From an uncultured Pelagibacteraceae bacterium (GTDB taxonomy: Bacteria > Pseudomonadota > Alphaproteobacteria > Pelagibacterales > Pelagibacteraceae), in contig CACJSY010000001.1 of NCBI GenBank assembly GCA_902596205.1, positions 112,399 to 176,398 on the forward strand: a DNA stretch of 64,000 nt, read 5' to 3'. The notes beneath the pieces were generated by a model. The model was not told where the DNA came from and did not search any database. It saw only the letters and a list, made by a program, of their open reading frames with translations. Positions 55,836 to 63,718 of the stretch are shown here, one piece after another; positions within the stretch are counted from its first letter, which is position 1; every line of letters begins with the position of its first letter. The position numbers were made by a program, and so were the translations under genes.

Positions 55836-56304
55836 TAAATGCTTTTAAAAAATTATTTAGTGAACTTTTAAGCTCACTATTATTTATCTTATTCATTTTC
55901 TCTTCAATTCTAGAAAAATCTTTTAATTTTGGAAAAACTGTTTTATTTAACTCTATTTTTTCTTGCACTATTTTTAACTTAACCTGATCAATACAATTGT
56001 AGCCAAAAAAGCTGTTTATTTTGTCAATTATTTCTTTTTTATTATATTCTACCTCCATCTCTTTACCGTGAATTACATTTAAAACTAAAATGCCATTTTT
56101 CATCTCTTTTCCCATTTTAATGTTATGAGGATAACAAGAGTCAGAAATTTTTTTACTCACTATCTTTGTCCAGTTATCTACAATATTAGAATAATTATAA
56201 CCACCTTTTCTGAGGTGTTTTTTTAATGTTTTAGGAATAGAACTTGAAAAGGGTCTTAGTCCTTGTATGAAAGTCTGAGTTTTATTATTATTCTTATTAT
56301 GCAT
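55819..56304 (-). CDS. DciA-like DUF721 family protein
   Basis: This 161-residue protein has the DUF721 domain in residues about 15-115: LRPFSSSIPKTLKKHLRKGG, NIVDNWTKIVSKKISDSCYP and GILVLNVIHGKEMEVEYNKK. These match the W-x-x-I/V and hydrophobic core pattern of the family. DUF721 members called DciA load the replicative helicase DnaB in bacteria lacking DnaC. The C-terminal 45 residues are charged. The start ATG overlaps that of the divergent mutY in a single ATGCAT (56299-56304), and no Shine-Dalgarno is visible. Confidence 0.78.
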   Translation of the reverse strand: MHNKNNNKTQTFIQGLRPFSSSIPKTLKKHLRKGGYNYSNIVDNWTKIVSKKISDSCYPHNIKMGKEMKNGILVLNVIHGKEMEVEYNKKEIIDKINSFFGYNCIDQVKLKIVQEKIELNKTVFPKLKDFSRIEEKMNKINNSELKSSLNNFLKAFNDRNK

Positions 56305-57300
56305 TTGAGCCCAACATTATCAAAAAAAATTCTAGCTTGGTATGATAATAGCAAAAGAGATTTACCTTGGCGTGTTAGCAAAAAGTCGCCTAAAAAGCTT
56401 TATTACAGAGTTTTAAGTGAATTTATGTTGCAACAAACACAGGTAAAAACAGTAATTCCCTACTTTAAAAAGTTTACTAAAAAATATAAGTCACTTGAAT
56501 CCTTGGCAAAAATAAATGAAAATCAAATTCTTAAACTATGGGAAGGATTGGGTTACTATAGAAGAGCAAGGAACCTATTAGCATCAGTAAAATTATTGGT
56601 AAAAAAATATGACTCTAAACTTCCAAAAAATTTTGAGGAGGTAAAAAAACTTCCAGGAGTTGGTGATTACACTGCAAATGCTTTACTAGGTTTTATACAC
56701 AATCAACCAACTTTAGCAGTAGATGGGAATGTTAAAAGAGTATTCGCAAGGTATTTAAATAAAAAAGAGACAAAAATTGATTTTAAAAAATTAATTTCTC
56801 TTAATAGAAATAGCCTTTTTATTACAAATAGAAATTCAGATTTTATTGAATCATTAATGGAATTCGGAGCTTTAATATGCAAACCAAAAGACCCAAAATG
56901 TAGTCATTGCTGTTTGAAAACAAGTTGTAAACATTTAAAATCTTCTAAGAAGACTAAGACTAAAAATGAAAAAAAAGTCAAAACAATTAACTATGATATT
57001 TTTTGTTACATTAATAAAAAAAGACAAATTGCTTTAACTAAAAAGAACGAAGTAAGTTTTTTAAGAAATTTTTATCTTCCGCCAATAAAAAAAATGAGAA
57101 ACAATTCAAATCAAAATAACTGGATATTTCTAAAAAACTATAAAAATTCAATTTCAAATTTAAAATTAAATATAAATCTCTATTATAAGTTTTCTAATAA
57201 AATTCCTCAATCTTATTACTGGCATTCTATCAAAAGCAACAAAGAGTTCATACCAAGTTTTACAAGAAAAATTTTCAATCAAGTATCTACTTTATTTTAA
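56299..57300 (+). CDS. mutY: A/G-specific adenine DNA glycosylase
   Basis: MutY removes adenine mispaired with 8-oxoguanine. The 333-residue protein shows LAWYDNSKRDLPWRV, SEFMLQQTQVKTVIPYFKKF, the helix-hairpin-helix LPGVGDYTANALLGF (about 113-127) followed by the catalytic aspartate in LAVDGNVKRVFARYL, and the 4Fe-4S motif C-x6-C-x2-C-x5-C in ICKPKDPKCSHCCLKTSC. The C-terminal domain is short. I start at ATG 56299; a longer reading from 56263 runs inside the divergent DUF721 gene. No Shine-Dalgarno precedes it. The stop shares a base with the next gene. Confidence 0.94.
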   Translation: MHLSPTLSKKILAWYDNSKRDLPWRVSKKSPKKLYYRVLSEFMLQQTQVKTVIPYFKKFTKKYKSLESLAKINENQILKLWEGLGYYRRARNLLASVKLLVKKYDSKLPKNFEEVKKLPGVGDYTANALLGFIHNQPTLAVDGNVKRVFARYLNKKETKIDFKKLISLNRNSLFITNRNSDFIESLMEFGALICKPKDPKCSHCCLKTSCKHLKSSKKTKTKNEKKVKTINYDIFCYINKKRQIALTKKNEVSFLRNFYLPPIKKMRNNSNQNNWIFLKNYKNSISNLKLNINLYYKFSNKIPQSYYWHSIKSNKEFIPSFTRKIFNQVSTLF

Positions 57301-58433
57301 TGAAAAAAAAAATTGCAATTATTGGAGCTGGGATAGCAGGTTTAACACTTGCTAACTTTATAAAAAAGTTCACAGAGCATGAATTCATGGTTTATGAAAA
57401 GGAGGAGAGCTTATCGCTCGAAGAAGGTTATGGTATTCAACTGGCAACCAATAGTGTTAAAATTTTAAATCAAATTAACTTTAATAAAATTGAAAAAGAA
57501 AAAATATTTAATCCGAATACTTTAGTTTTCTACAGTTTAAATAATAAAAAAATATGCGATTTGAATTTATCTAAGTTTAATAATGTAGAAGCAAAATATA
57601 CAACTTTGCAAAGATCAACTTTAATTGAATTTTTAAAAGAAAATATTTACACACAACATTTAAGATTTGGAAAAAAAATTAAAGAAGTTTCTGAGTTAAA
57701 AGATAAAATTCTGATTAAATTCGAAGATAATACTAATGATCTTGTTGATTTTGTAATTGCCGCTGATGGAATTTTTTCAAGTACAAGATCTTTCTTTGAG
57801 AAAAAAAAAATAGAGCCGAAATTTAAAAAAGCGATAGCAGCAAGAATAATAATAAAATCAAAATATGACCTTAACATTAGTGAAGACAACATAAATTTAA
57901 TTCTTGGCGGCAACTGTCATATTGTCATTTACCCTATTAATCAGAAAAAAGAATTAAACTTAGTTTGTATAATGAGATGTAAAAAGTATGATCCTGATAG
58001 CACTAAACAATTAATTCAAAATTTAGTTTTAAAACAAAACCCTAATTTCAAAAATATTTTTGATAATGAAATTAAAACATGGCCTCTGTATTTTACTCCA
58101 AAAATACAACCTTCTTCTAATAAAAAAGTATTTTATATTGGAGATGCTTTTAATGGATTTTTACCAACCCTTGCACAAGGTGCGGGGCAGTCTATAGAAA
58201 GTGCTTTTGAAATATTTAATTTATTGACAAAAGATAGGCTTGATAAAGAAAATAATTATTTTGAAAATAGATCCAAAAGAGCACAAATCATAAGAAGTAG
58301 ATCAAATTTTAATTTTTTTGCATTTCATTTTTCAAGCAAAGTTATGCAAAATATAAGAAATCTATTTTTAAAGTTCTTAGTAAAACGTAGATTTTTTGTA
58401 AAAAGATACTTAGGTAAAGTTTATAAAAATTAG
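57300..58433 (+). CDS. FAD-dependent monooxygenase, UbiH/salicylate hydroxylase-like
   Basis: This 377-residue group A flavoprotein hydroxylase has the GxGxxG fold KKIAIIGAGIAGLTLANFIK (about 3-22), the DG motif VDFVIAADGIFSSTRSFFEK (about 148-167) and the second FAD motif FYIGDAFNGFLPTLAQGAGQ then SIESAFE (about 279-305). This family includes salicylate hydroxylases and the ubiquinone hydroxylases UbiH, UbiI and UbiL. The substrate cannot be decided from sequence; a role in ubiquinone ring hydroxylation is possible because ubiA is in the window. It starts at the mutY stop (TAATG), and its TAG interleaves with the ccrM stop. Confidence 0.85.
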   Translation: MKKKIAIIGAGIAGLTLANFIKKFTEHEFMVYEKEESLSLEEGYGIQLATNSVKILNQINFNKIEKEKIFNPNTLVFYSLNNKKICDLNLSKFNNVEAKYTTLQRSTLIEFLKENIYTQHLRFGKKIKEVSELKDKILIKFEDNTNDLVDFVIAADGIFSSTRSFFEKKKIEPKFKKAIAARIIIKSKYDLNISEDNINLILGGNCHIVIYPINQKKELNLVCIMRCKKYDPDSTKQLIQNLVLKQNPNFKNIFDNEIKTWPLYFTPKIQPSSNKKVFYIGDAFNGFLPTLAQGAGQSIESAFEIFNLLTKDRLDKENNYFENRSKRAQIIRSRSNFNFFAFHFSSKVMQNIRNLFLKFLVKRRFFVKRYLGKVYKN

Positions 58434-59503
58434 TCTTTAGTTTCAGTGATAAATTTCTGTCTTAAACTATCAATTACAACAGTGGATCCATTAATATTAC
58501 AATGCCAATAAGTCCAACCATTATAACTTTCAGCTCCCATAATTGTTGCTGCTACTTTATGAATAGAACCTTCTGACGCTTTATATTTAATACTACCGTC
58601 AGCCATAATTTTTGCATTAATCTTCTTCTTCGGATCAAATAGGGTAGTACCAGGCTTTAATATTCCTAGTTCCACAAGAGAACCAAAAGGAATTCTTGGT
58701 TTTGATTTATTGTTTTCAATTGTGTCTAAATATTCATCCTCAATTACCTTAGTTTTTTTTAATCGTTCACCAGCAGCTTTAAAATATTTTTTATCTCTTT
58801 CTATGCCAAAATATTTTCTACTTAATTTTTTAGCAACCACTGCTGTCGTCCCAGTTCCTAAAAAAGGATCAAAGATGGTATCACCTTTGTTTGTGGTAGC
58901 TAAAATAATCCTATGTAAAAGAGCTTCTGGTTTTTGAGTAGAATGAATTTTTTTTCCATTTTTCTTTAGCCTTTCTTTTCCGTTGCAAATAGGCAATGTC
59001 CAGTCTGACCTCATCTGTAAGTCGTCATTTAAGCATTTTAACGATTGGTAATTAAATGTATATTTTGATTTTTTATTTTTTGAAGCCCAGATTAGAGTTT
59101 CATGTGCATTAGTAAATCGGGTTCCTCTAAAATTTGGCATAGGATTATTCTTTCTCCAGATGACATCATTCAGCAGCCAGTAATCTAAATTTTGCAAGTG
59201 GTAACCTAGACGAAAAATATTATGATAAGATCCTATTACCCAAATACTTCCATTATCTTTTAGAATTCTTTTACACTCATTAAGCCAAGCAATGCAGAAT
59301 TCATCGTAATGCCTGAAACTATTAAATTGATCCCATTTGTCATTTACACCTTTCACTTTGCTTGCATCGGGTCGCGTTAATTTTTCACCAATTTGCAAAT
59401 TGTAAGGAGGGTCAGCAAAAATTAAATCAAATGACTTATCAGGAATTTTTTTTATTTCCTGCAAACAATCTCCATTAACAATTTGGTCTGAAAATTTTAG
59501 CAT
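58430..59503 (-). CDS. ccrM: CcrM cell-cycle DNA adenine methyltransferase (GANTC)
   Basis: CcrM methylates adenine in GANTC sites, giving the methylation state read by GcrA (encoded at 434-931). The protein has the beta-class order: catalytic FDLIFADPPYNLQIGEKL (DPPY, about 25-42) first and the SAM motif TIFDPFLGTGTTAVVAKKL (about 214-232) later. KNNPMPNFRGTRFTNAHETL and a C-terminal substrate-recognition (RAMA) domain of about 90 residues (GILKPGTTLFDPKKK; SYNGWTYWHCNING) follow. I prefer ATG at 59503 (357 residues); TTG at 59515 is an alternative adding four. Three GANTC sites cluster at its 5' end. It is convergent with the FAD monooxygenase. Confidence 0.95.
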   Translation of the reverse strand: MLKFSDQIVNGDCLQEIKKIPDKSFDLIFADPPYNLQIGEKLTRPDASKVKGVNDKWDQFNSFRHYDEFCIAWLNECKRILKDNGSIWVIGSYHNIFRLGYHLQNLDYWLLNDVIWRKNNPMPNFRGTRFTNAHETLIWASKNKKSKYTFNYQSLKCLNDDLQMRSDWTLPICNGKERLKKNGKKIHSTQKPEALLHRIILATTNKGDTIFDPFLGTGTTAVVAKKLSRKYFGIERDKKYFKAAGERLKKTKVIEDEYLDTIENNKSKPRIPFGSLVELGILKPGTTLFDPKKKINAKIMADGSIKYKASEGSIHKVAATIMGAESYNGWTYWHCNINGSTVVIDSLRQKFITETKD

Positions 59504-59580
59504 TTCTAGATTCAACTCTAAATTGAATCCAGGGTCAAACCTTTTTAATGAAAAAATGATTACTCTTGTGTTTGAGATTC
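59504..59580 (-). promoter_or_regulatory. ccrM upstream region with three GANTC sites
   Basis: The spacer between rnhB and ccrM holds GATTC at 59509-59513, GAATC at 59525-59529 and GATTC at 59576-59580. At this base composition one site per roughly 360 bp is expected, so three in about 72 bp is an enrichment. A TTGACC hexamer (minus strand, 59538-59533) could be a -35 box. In Caulobacter the ccrM promoter also contains GANTC sites and responds to its own methylation with GcrA. Similar autoregulation is inferred here. Confidence 0.55.
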
Positions 59581-60153
59581 TTAGTTAGACAATATCTTGT
59601 GTACAGGCTTAAAACCTTTTCTGTGATGAGAGGTAATACCAAATTTTTTCAAACCCTCTAAATGAGCCTTTGTTCCATAACCAAAGTTTCTTTCCCAAGC
59701 ATAGTTAGAAAATTCCTCTGCAAGCTTGATCATAAGTTTGTCTCTAAAAACTTTTGCAATAATAGAAGCTGCACTAATAACTTTTATTTTTTCATCTCCA
59801 TTAATTATAGTTTTATAATTTTTTAAACCACTTGGAGCAAAATTTCCATCTATCAGTGTCAAATCTGGTTTTATAGTCAGCTGATTTAAAGCTCTTTTCA
59901 TCGACAGCAATGATGCTTGTAAAATATTTAAATCTAAAATTTCCTTTACGGACGCCAGACCGACAGCATAATGTGAATGAGATTTAATATGCTCTGAGAT
60001 TTTTAATCTTTTTTTAAAGCTTATTTTTTTAGAGTCTTCAAGAATCTCAAGATTTACACCTTCTTTTAGTATGACAGCTGCTGAAACCACTGGACCAGCT
60101 AAACATCCTCTACCAACTTCATCAATTCCTGCAATAATAATTTTTTTTTTCAA
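59581..60153 (-). CDS. rnhB: Ribonuclease HII
   Basis: RnhB cleaves RNA-DNA hybrids and single ribonucleotides in DNA. The 190-residue protein has the Asp-Glu catalytic pair in IIAGIDEVGRGCLAGPVVSA (about 5-24), DSKKISFKKR, LTLIDGNFAP (third Asp), KVISAASIIAKVFRDKLM (fourth Asp) and the C-terminal GYGTKAHLEGLKKFGITSHH then RKGFKPV. The size is normal. It starts 5 bp after the chimeric ORF and lies 65 bp upstream of ccrM, a frequent alphaproteobacterial neighbour. Confidence 0.95.
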   Translation of the reverse strand: MKKKIIIAGIDEVGRGCLAGPVVSAAVILKEGVNLEILEDSKKISFKKRLKISEHIKSHSHYAVGLASVKEILDLNILQASLLSMKRALNQLTIKPDLTLIDGNFAPSGLKNYKTIINGDEKIKVISAASIIAKVFRDKLMIKLAEEFSNYAWERNFGYGTKAHLEGLKKFGITSHHRKGFKPVHKILSN

Positions 60154-60158
60154 TTTAA

Positions 60159-60569
60159 TTAAATTTTCCTATCTCTTATCATTTTTAAGTCAATCCAAGC
60201 CATTTTTTTCTGCGCTGGTTGCCTTATTAAAAAAGCAGGATGAAATGTGATAATAACTGATGCCTTGCAATTACCAAATTTTTTTTCAATCATTTTTTGA
60301 AATAAAATTAAATTTCCACCTCTCCACACTCCACATTCAACAAAGTCACCCTCCACGTCATCTATTTGAATTTGCCTTAATGCTTTAATTAAAAAAAACA
60401 TTCTCTCAAAACCAGTCATAGAATATTTAGAGGCAATTTCTAAAGTTTTTTTTTCAAAATCACTAAGGCCGACGAAATCATCGCTCCAATCTCTATTTTG
60501 GATTTTTGTAAATCTATATCCAAATCTTTTAGATACAGAATTTAATAACTTAGCAAATTTATTTTTCAT
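60159..60569 (-). CDS. Chimeric ORF: truncated TylF-type methyltransferase joined to uracil-DNA glycosylase tail
   Basis: This 136-residue ORF appears to join two unrelated genes in frame. Residues about 1-95 resemble the N-terminal part of TylF/macrocin O-methyltransferase-like proteins (YSMTGFERMFFLIKALRQ; VEGDFVECGVWRGGNLILF), stopping just after the first SAM-binding glycine motif, so the methyltransferase fold is incomplete. Residues about 103-136 (ASVIITFHPAFLIRQPAQKK then MAWIDLKMIRDR) match the extreme C-terminus of family-4 uracil-DNA glycosylases, including the HPAFLIRQP block, but the catalytic and iron-sulfur parts are missing. The ORF is flush with hemF (no gap) and 5 bp from rnhB. 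It is most likely a deletion remnant; neither enzyme activity is expected. An assembly join is the main alternative. Confidence 0.7.
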   Translation of the reverse strand: MKNKFAKLLNSVSKRFGYRFTKIQNRDWSDDFVGLSDFEKKTLEIASKYSMTGFERMFFLIKALRQIQIDDVEGDFVECGVWRGGNLILFQKMIEKKFGNCKASVIITFHPAFLIRQPAQKKMAWIDLKMIRDRKI

Positions 60570-61394
60570 TTATTTCCACTTTGCTTCTGGTGGAAGCGAC
60601 ATTAAAATAGAGTCAGTATTCCCCCCTGAATTTAAACCAAATTTTGTACCTCTGTCATATAAGAGATTAAACTCTACATATCTTCCGCGTTTTAACAATT
60701 GTTTTTCTTTATCTTTTTTTGAATATTTTGAATATTTTTTTCGATTAATTACTTTATTTGATATATCAATAAAAGTTAATCCAAGTTCTCTGACGAACTT
60801 GAAGTTTTTGACCCAATCTTTAGTTTCGTAATCGAAAAATATACCTCCGATTCCTCTCGCTTCATTTCTATGAGGTAAAAAAAAATATTCATCACACCAG
60901 TGCTTATATTTTGTATAATTCTTTTTATTCTGTAAGCAAATTTTTTTTAATTCACTATGAATAATCTTACTTTCTTTTAAATCTTTATGGCTTGGTGTTG
61001 CATCCATACCTCCTCCAAACCACTCTTTTGAAGTCACAATGAACCTTGTATTAAAATGTAAAGCAGGAATTTTTGGATTTTTCATGTGAGCAACCACTGA
61101 AACTCCTGAAGCCCAATAATTCCCTTTTTTTTCTGCACCTAAAATTTGAGACCTAAATTTTTTAGGAAATATTCCCGATACAGTTGATTTATTGACACCA
61201 ACTTTATCAAAGATTTTTCCACCAGATAAAAGATATGATGTACCTCCTCCCTCTTTAACGTTTTTTTTATACCAATATCTTTTAGAGAAAAATATTTTAT
61301 TGTCCTCAAGCGCCTCAAAAGATTTACATATTTGTATTTGTAAATATGAGAACCAACTATCTGCCATTTTTTTTTTAAATTCTGAAGTAATCAT
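60570..61394 (-). CDS. hemF: Oxygen-dependent coproporphyrinogen III oxidase
   Basis: HemF decarboxylates coproporphyrinogen III to protoporphyrinogen IX with oxygen. The 274-residue protein has GGGTSYLLSGGKIFDKVGVN, WASGVSVVAHMKNPKIPALH, NTRFIVTSKEWFGGGMDATP (about 120-139), WCDEYFFLPHRNEARGIGGI and the C-terminal GRYVEFNLLYDRGTKFGLNS with SILMSLPPEAKW. The first ATG (61394) overlaps the trmL stop by one base; ATG at residue 10 is an alternative start. Heme supplies the cytochromes and oxidase encoded in this window. Confidence 0.95.
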   Translation of the reverse strand: MITSEFKKKMADSWFSYLQIQICKSFEALEDNKIFFSKRYWYKKNVKEGGGTSYLLSGGKIFDKVGVNKSTVSGIFPKKFRSQILGAEKKGNYWASGVSVVAHMKNPKIPALHFNTRFIVTSKEWFGGGMDATPSHKDLKESKIIHSELKKICLQNKKNYTKYKHWCDEYFFLPHRNEARGIGGIFFDYETKDWVKNFKFVRELGLTFIDISNKVINRKKYSKYSKKDKEKQLLKRGRYVEFNLLYDRGTKFGLNSGGNTDSILMSLPPEAKWK

Positions 61395-61843
61395 TATTTC
61401 AAAAGTTTATTTTGTCTTAGAGCTTCAGCCGAAACTATAGCTACGCACATAGCTACATTAAGAGATCTAGTTTTTTTATTCATTGGAACCTTTAATCTAT
61501 TATTAATAGTTTTATGTAAATTTTCTGGAACCCCGGCACTTTCTCTGCCAAATAATAAAATATCATTTTTATTAAATTTAAATTCATGATATTTTTTTTT
61601 AGCTTTAGTTGTCATAAGTACAATTCTTTTTTTTCTATTTTTAATGAGAAAATTATTATAGTCCTCGTACTTAAAAATTTTGCAAACCCCAAGGTAATCC
61701 ATTACTACTCGTTTGAATCTAGCGTCGTTTAAGCTGAAGCCACATGGCTCAATAATATGAATTTTAAGGTTTAAACAAGCGCTTAATCTAATTATAGCAG
61801 CTGTATTTTGAGGTATATCCGGTTTATATAGAGCTATGTGCAT
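61394..61843 (-). CDS. trmL: tRNA (cytidine/uridine-34-2'-O)-methyltransferase
   Basis: TrmL is a small SPOUT enzyme that 2'-O-methylates the wobble base of certain leucine tRNAs. The 149-residue protein begins HIALYKPDIPQNTAAIIRLS (family PxIPxNxGxIxR), has IIEPCGFSLNDARFKRVVMD, ILLFGRESAGVPENLHKTIN (SAM-binding knot) and the C-terminal SLNVAMCVAIVSAEALRQN (about 126-144). It is the first gene of a minus-strand group with hemF, the chimeric ORF, rnhB and possibly ccrM. The 88-bp spacer to petA is AT-rich and must hold divergent promoters. Confidence 0.94.
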   Translation of the reverse strand: MHIALYKPDIPQNTAAIIRLSACLNLKIHIIEPCGFSLNDARFKRVVMDYLGVCKIFKYEDYNNFLIKNRKKRIVLMTTKAKKKYHEFKFNKNDILLFGRESAGVPENLHKTINNRLKVPMNKKTRSLNVAMCVAIVSAEALRQNKLLK

Positions 61844-61931
61844 TAATATCTCTTAATTTATGTGTCATTCTGACCCTAGAATTTTTATAATATGGTTTTA
61901 TCTAATAATTATATTATAAGCACATACATAA

Positions 61932-62453
61932 ATGAGCAAAGAAGAAAAAAAGGTCAATCGAAGAGATTTTTTATTTACAGCTAGCTATACGGTAGGAGCA
62001 GTAGGGGTAGGAGCGGTCATTTGGCCAATGATTGATCAGATGAATCCCGATAAAGCCCAACAAGCATTAGCTACAACAGAGGTGGATATCAGTAATATTC
62101 AGCCTGGAAAATCAATAACAGTTTTATGGAGAGGAAAACCAGTTTTTTTAAAAAGAAGAACTCAAGAGGAAATAGCTGAAGCTAGAAGTGTAAAAATGGA
62201 CGATTTGCCCGATCCTCAAAAAGATGAAGACAGAGTAAAAGAAGGTAAAGACGAATGGTTGGTGATGCTGGGCGTTTGCACCCACTTAGGTTGTGTGCCT
62301 TTAAAAGACAAAGGTGACTATAACGGTTGGTTTTGCCCTTGTCATGGATCACACTATGATGTTTCAGGAAGAATTAGGAAAGGACCGGCACCTACAAACA
62401 TGGAGATACCGAAATTTGAATTTGTTGATAGCAACACTATTAAGATTGGATAA
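61932..62453 (+). CDS. petA: Ubiquinol-cytochrome c reductase Rieske iron-sulfur subunit
   Basis: The Rieske protein takes one electron from ubiquinol in the bc1 complex. The 173-residue protein has a twin-arginine-type start ([20 protein letters not shown], about 8-27) that becomes a membrane anchor. The periplasmic cluster domain carries the two binding loops CTHLGC (about 116-121) and CPCHGSHYD (about 136-144), giving the Cys/His ligands of the 2Fe-2S centre, and ends [14 protein letters not shown]. It is the first gene of petA-petB-petC, with petB starting 5 bp downstream. Confidence 0.97.
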   Translation: MSKEEKKVNRRDFLFTASYTVGAVGVGAVIWPMIDQMNPDKAQQALATTEVDISNIQPGKSITVLWRGKPVFLKRRTQEEIAEARSVKMDDLPDPQKDEDRVKEGKDEWLVMLGVCTHLGCVPLKDKGDYNGWFCPCHGSHYDVSGRIRKGPAPTNMEIPKFEFVDSNTIKIG

Positions 62454-62458
62454 AAAAA

Positions 62459-63718
62459 ATGAGTGAACACGAATATACACCAAAATCTAAAGCGGGAAAA
62501 TGGTTTAACGATCGTTTACCACTATTGACTTTGGGAGCACACTTGACAGATTATCCTACGCCAAAAAATTTAAACTATTGGTGGACCTTTGGAGGAATTT
62601 TAACTTTTTGCCTTATAACCCAGATTGTAACTGGAATCGTTTTAGCTATGCATTATGTGGCTCATGCAGATTTAGCTTTTGCAAGTGTTGAACACATAAT
62701 GAGGGATGTGAATTATGGGTGGTTAATTAGGTATATTCATAGCAATGGGGCGTCAATGTTCTTCTTAGCTGTTTACATACATATTTTTAGATCTTTGTTT
62801 TATGGATCCTACAAGTCTCCAAGAGAAGTGATTTGGATAATAGGATTAATGATTTACTTGCTAATGATGGCTGCTGCATTTATGGGATATGTATTACCTT
62901 GGGGACAAATGAGTTTTTGGGGCGCGACAGTGATAACTAATTTGTTTAGTGCAATTCCCTTAGTTGGAGAGAGCATTACAACTTGGCTATGGGGAGCTTA
63001 TTCTGTTGACAATCCAACGCTAAACAGATTCTTTAGTTTGCATTATTTAATCCCATTTTTAATTCTGGGCTTGGTGGTCTTACACATTTGGGCACTCCAT
63101 GTACCAGGAAACAATAACCCTGTTGGAATAGATATTAAGAAACCTTCTAAAGATACAGTTCCATTCCATCCATACATAACGATAAAAGATGCTTTTGCTT
63201 TACTTGTATTTATGATCATATTTGCTGGATTTGTTTTCTTTACACCTAATGTACTAGGTCACTCGGATAATTATATTCCTGCAAATCCATTAGTTACTCC
63301 TGCTCATATAGTTCCTGAATGGTACTTGCTTCCATTTTATGCAATTTTAAGATCGGTACCTGATAAACTAGGTGGTGTAATTTTAATGTTCAGTGCTATT
63401 TTTATCTTATTCGTTTTACCTTGGCTAGATACCTCAAAAGTTAGATCTGCAGTTTTTAGACCAATCTATAGACAATTTTTTTGGATTTTAGTGATTGACG
63501 TCTTAATGCTTGGTTACGTTGGCGCGATGCCAGCAGAGGGAATTTATTTAGTTTTAGCTAGAGTGGGAACTGTTTATTATTTCCTTCACTTTATTGTTGT
63601 AATGCCAGTAGTTGGTTATTTAGAAAAAACAGATCCAATTCCTATGAGCATAAGCGAACCAGTATTAGCTGGTGGCGCTGAGCCGTCTGTGGCTAGGAAA
63701 GTAAATGATAAAGTCTAA
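62459..63718 (+). CDS. petB: Ubiquinol-cytochrome c reductase cytochrome b subunit
   Basis: Cytochrome b carries hemes bL and bH and both quinone sites. The 419-residue protein has eight helices. Landmarks are [50 protein letters not shown] (heme histidines), [40 protein letters not shown] (second histidine pair) and the Qo-site PEWY in [20 protein letters not shown] (about 280-299). Length is that of the full bc1-type subunit. It overlaps petC by 14 bp. Confidence 0.98.
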   Translation: MSEHEYTPKSKAGKWFNDRLPLLTLGAHLTDYPTPKNLNYWWTFGGILTFCLITQIVTGIVLAMHYVAHADLAFASVEHIMRDVNYGWLIRYIHSNGASMFFLAVYIHIFRSLFYGSYKSPREVIWIIGLMIYLLMMAAAFMGYVLPWGQMSFWGATVITNLFSAIPLVGESITTWLWGAYSVDNPTLNRFFSLHYLIPFLILGLVVLHIWALHVPGNNNPVGIDIKKPSKDTVPFHPYITIKDAFALLVFMIIFAGFVFFTPNVLGHSDNYIPANPLVTPAHIVPEWYLLPFYAILRSVPDKLGGVILMFSAIFILFVLPWLDTSKVRSAVFRPIYRQFFWILVIDVLMLGYVGAMPAEGIYLVLARVGTVYYFLHFIVVMPVVGYLEKTDPIPMSISEPVLAGGAEPSVARKVNDKV

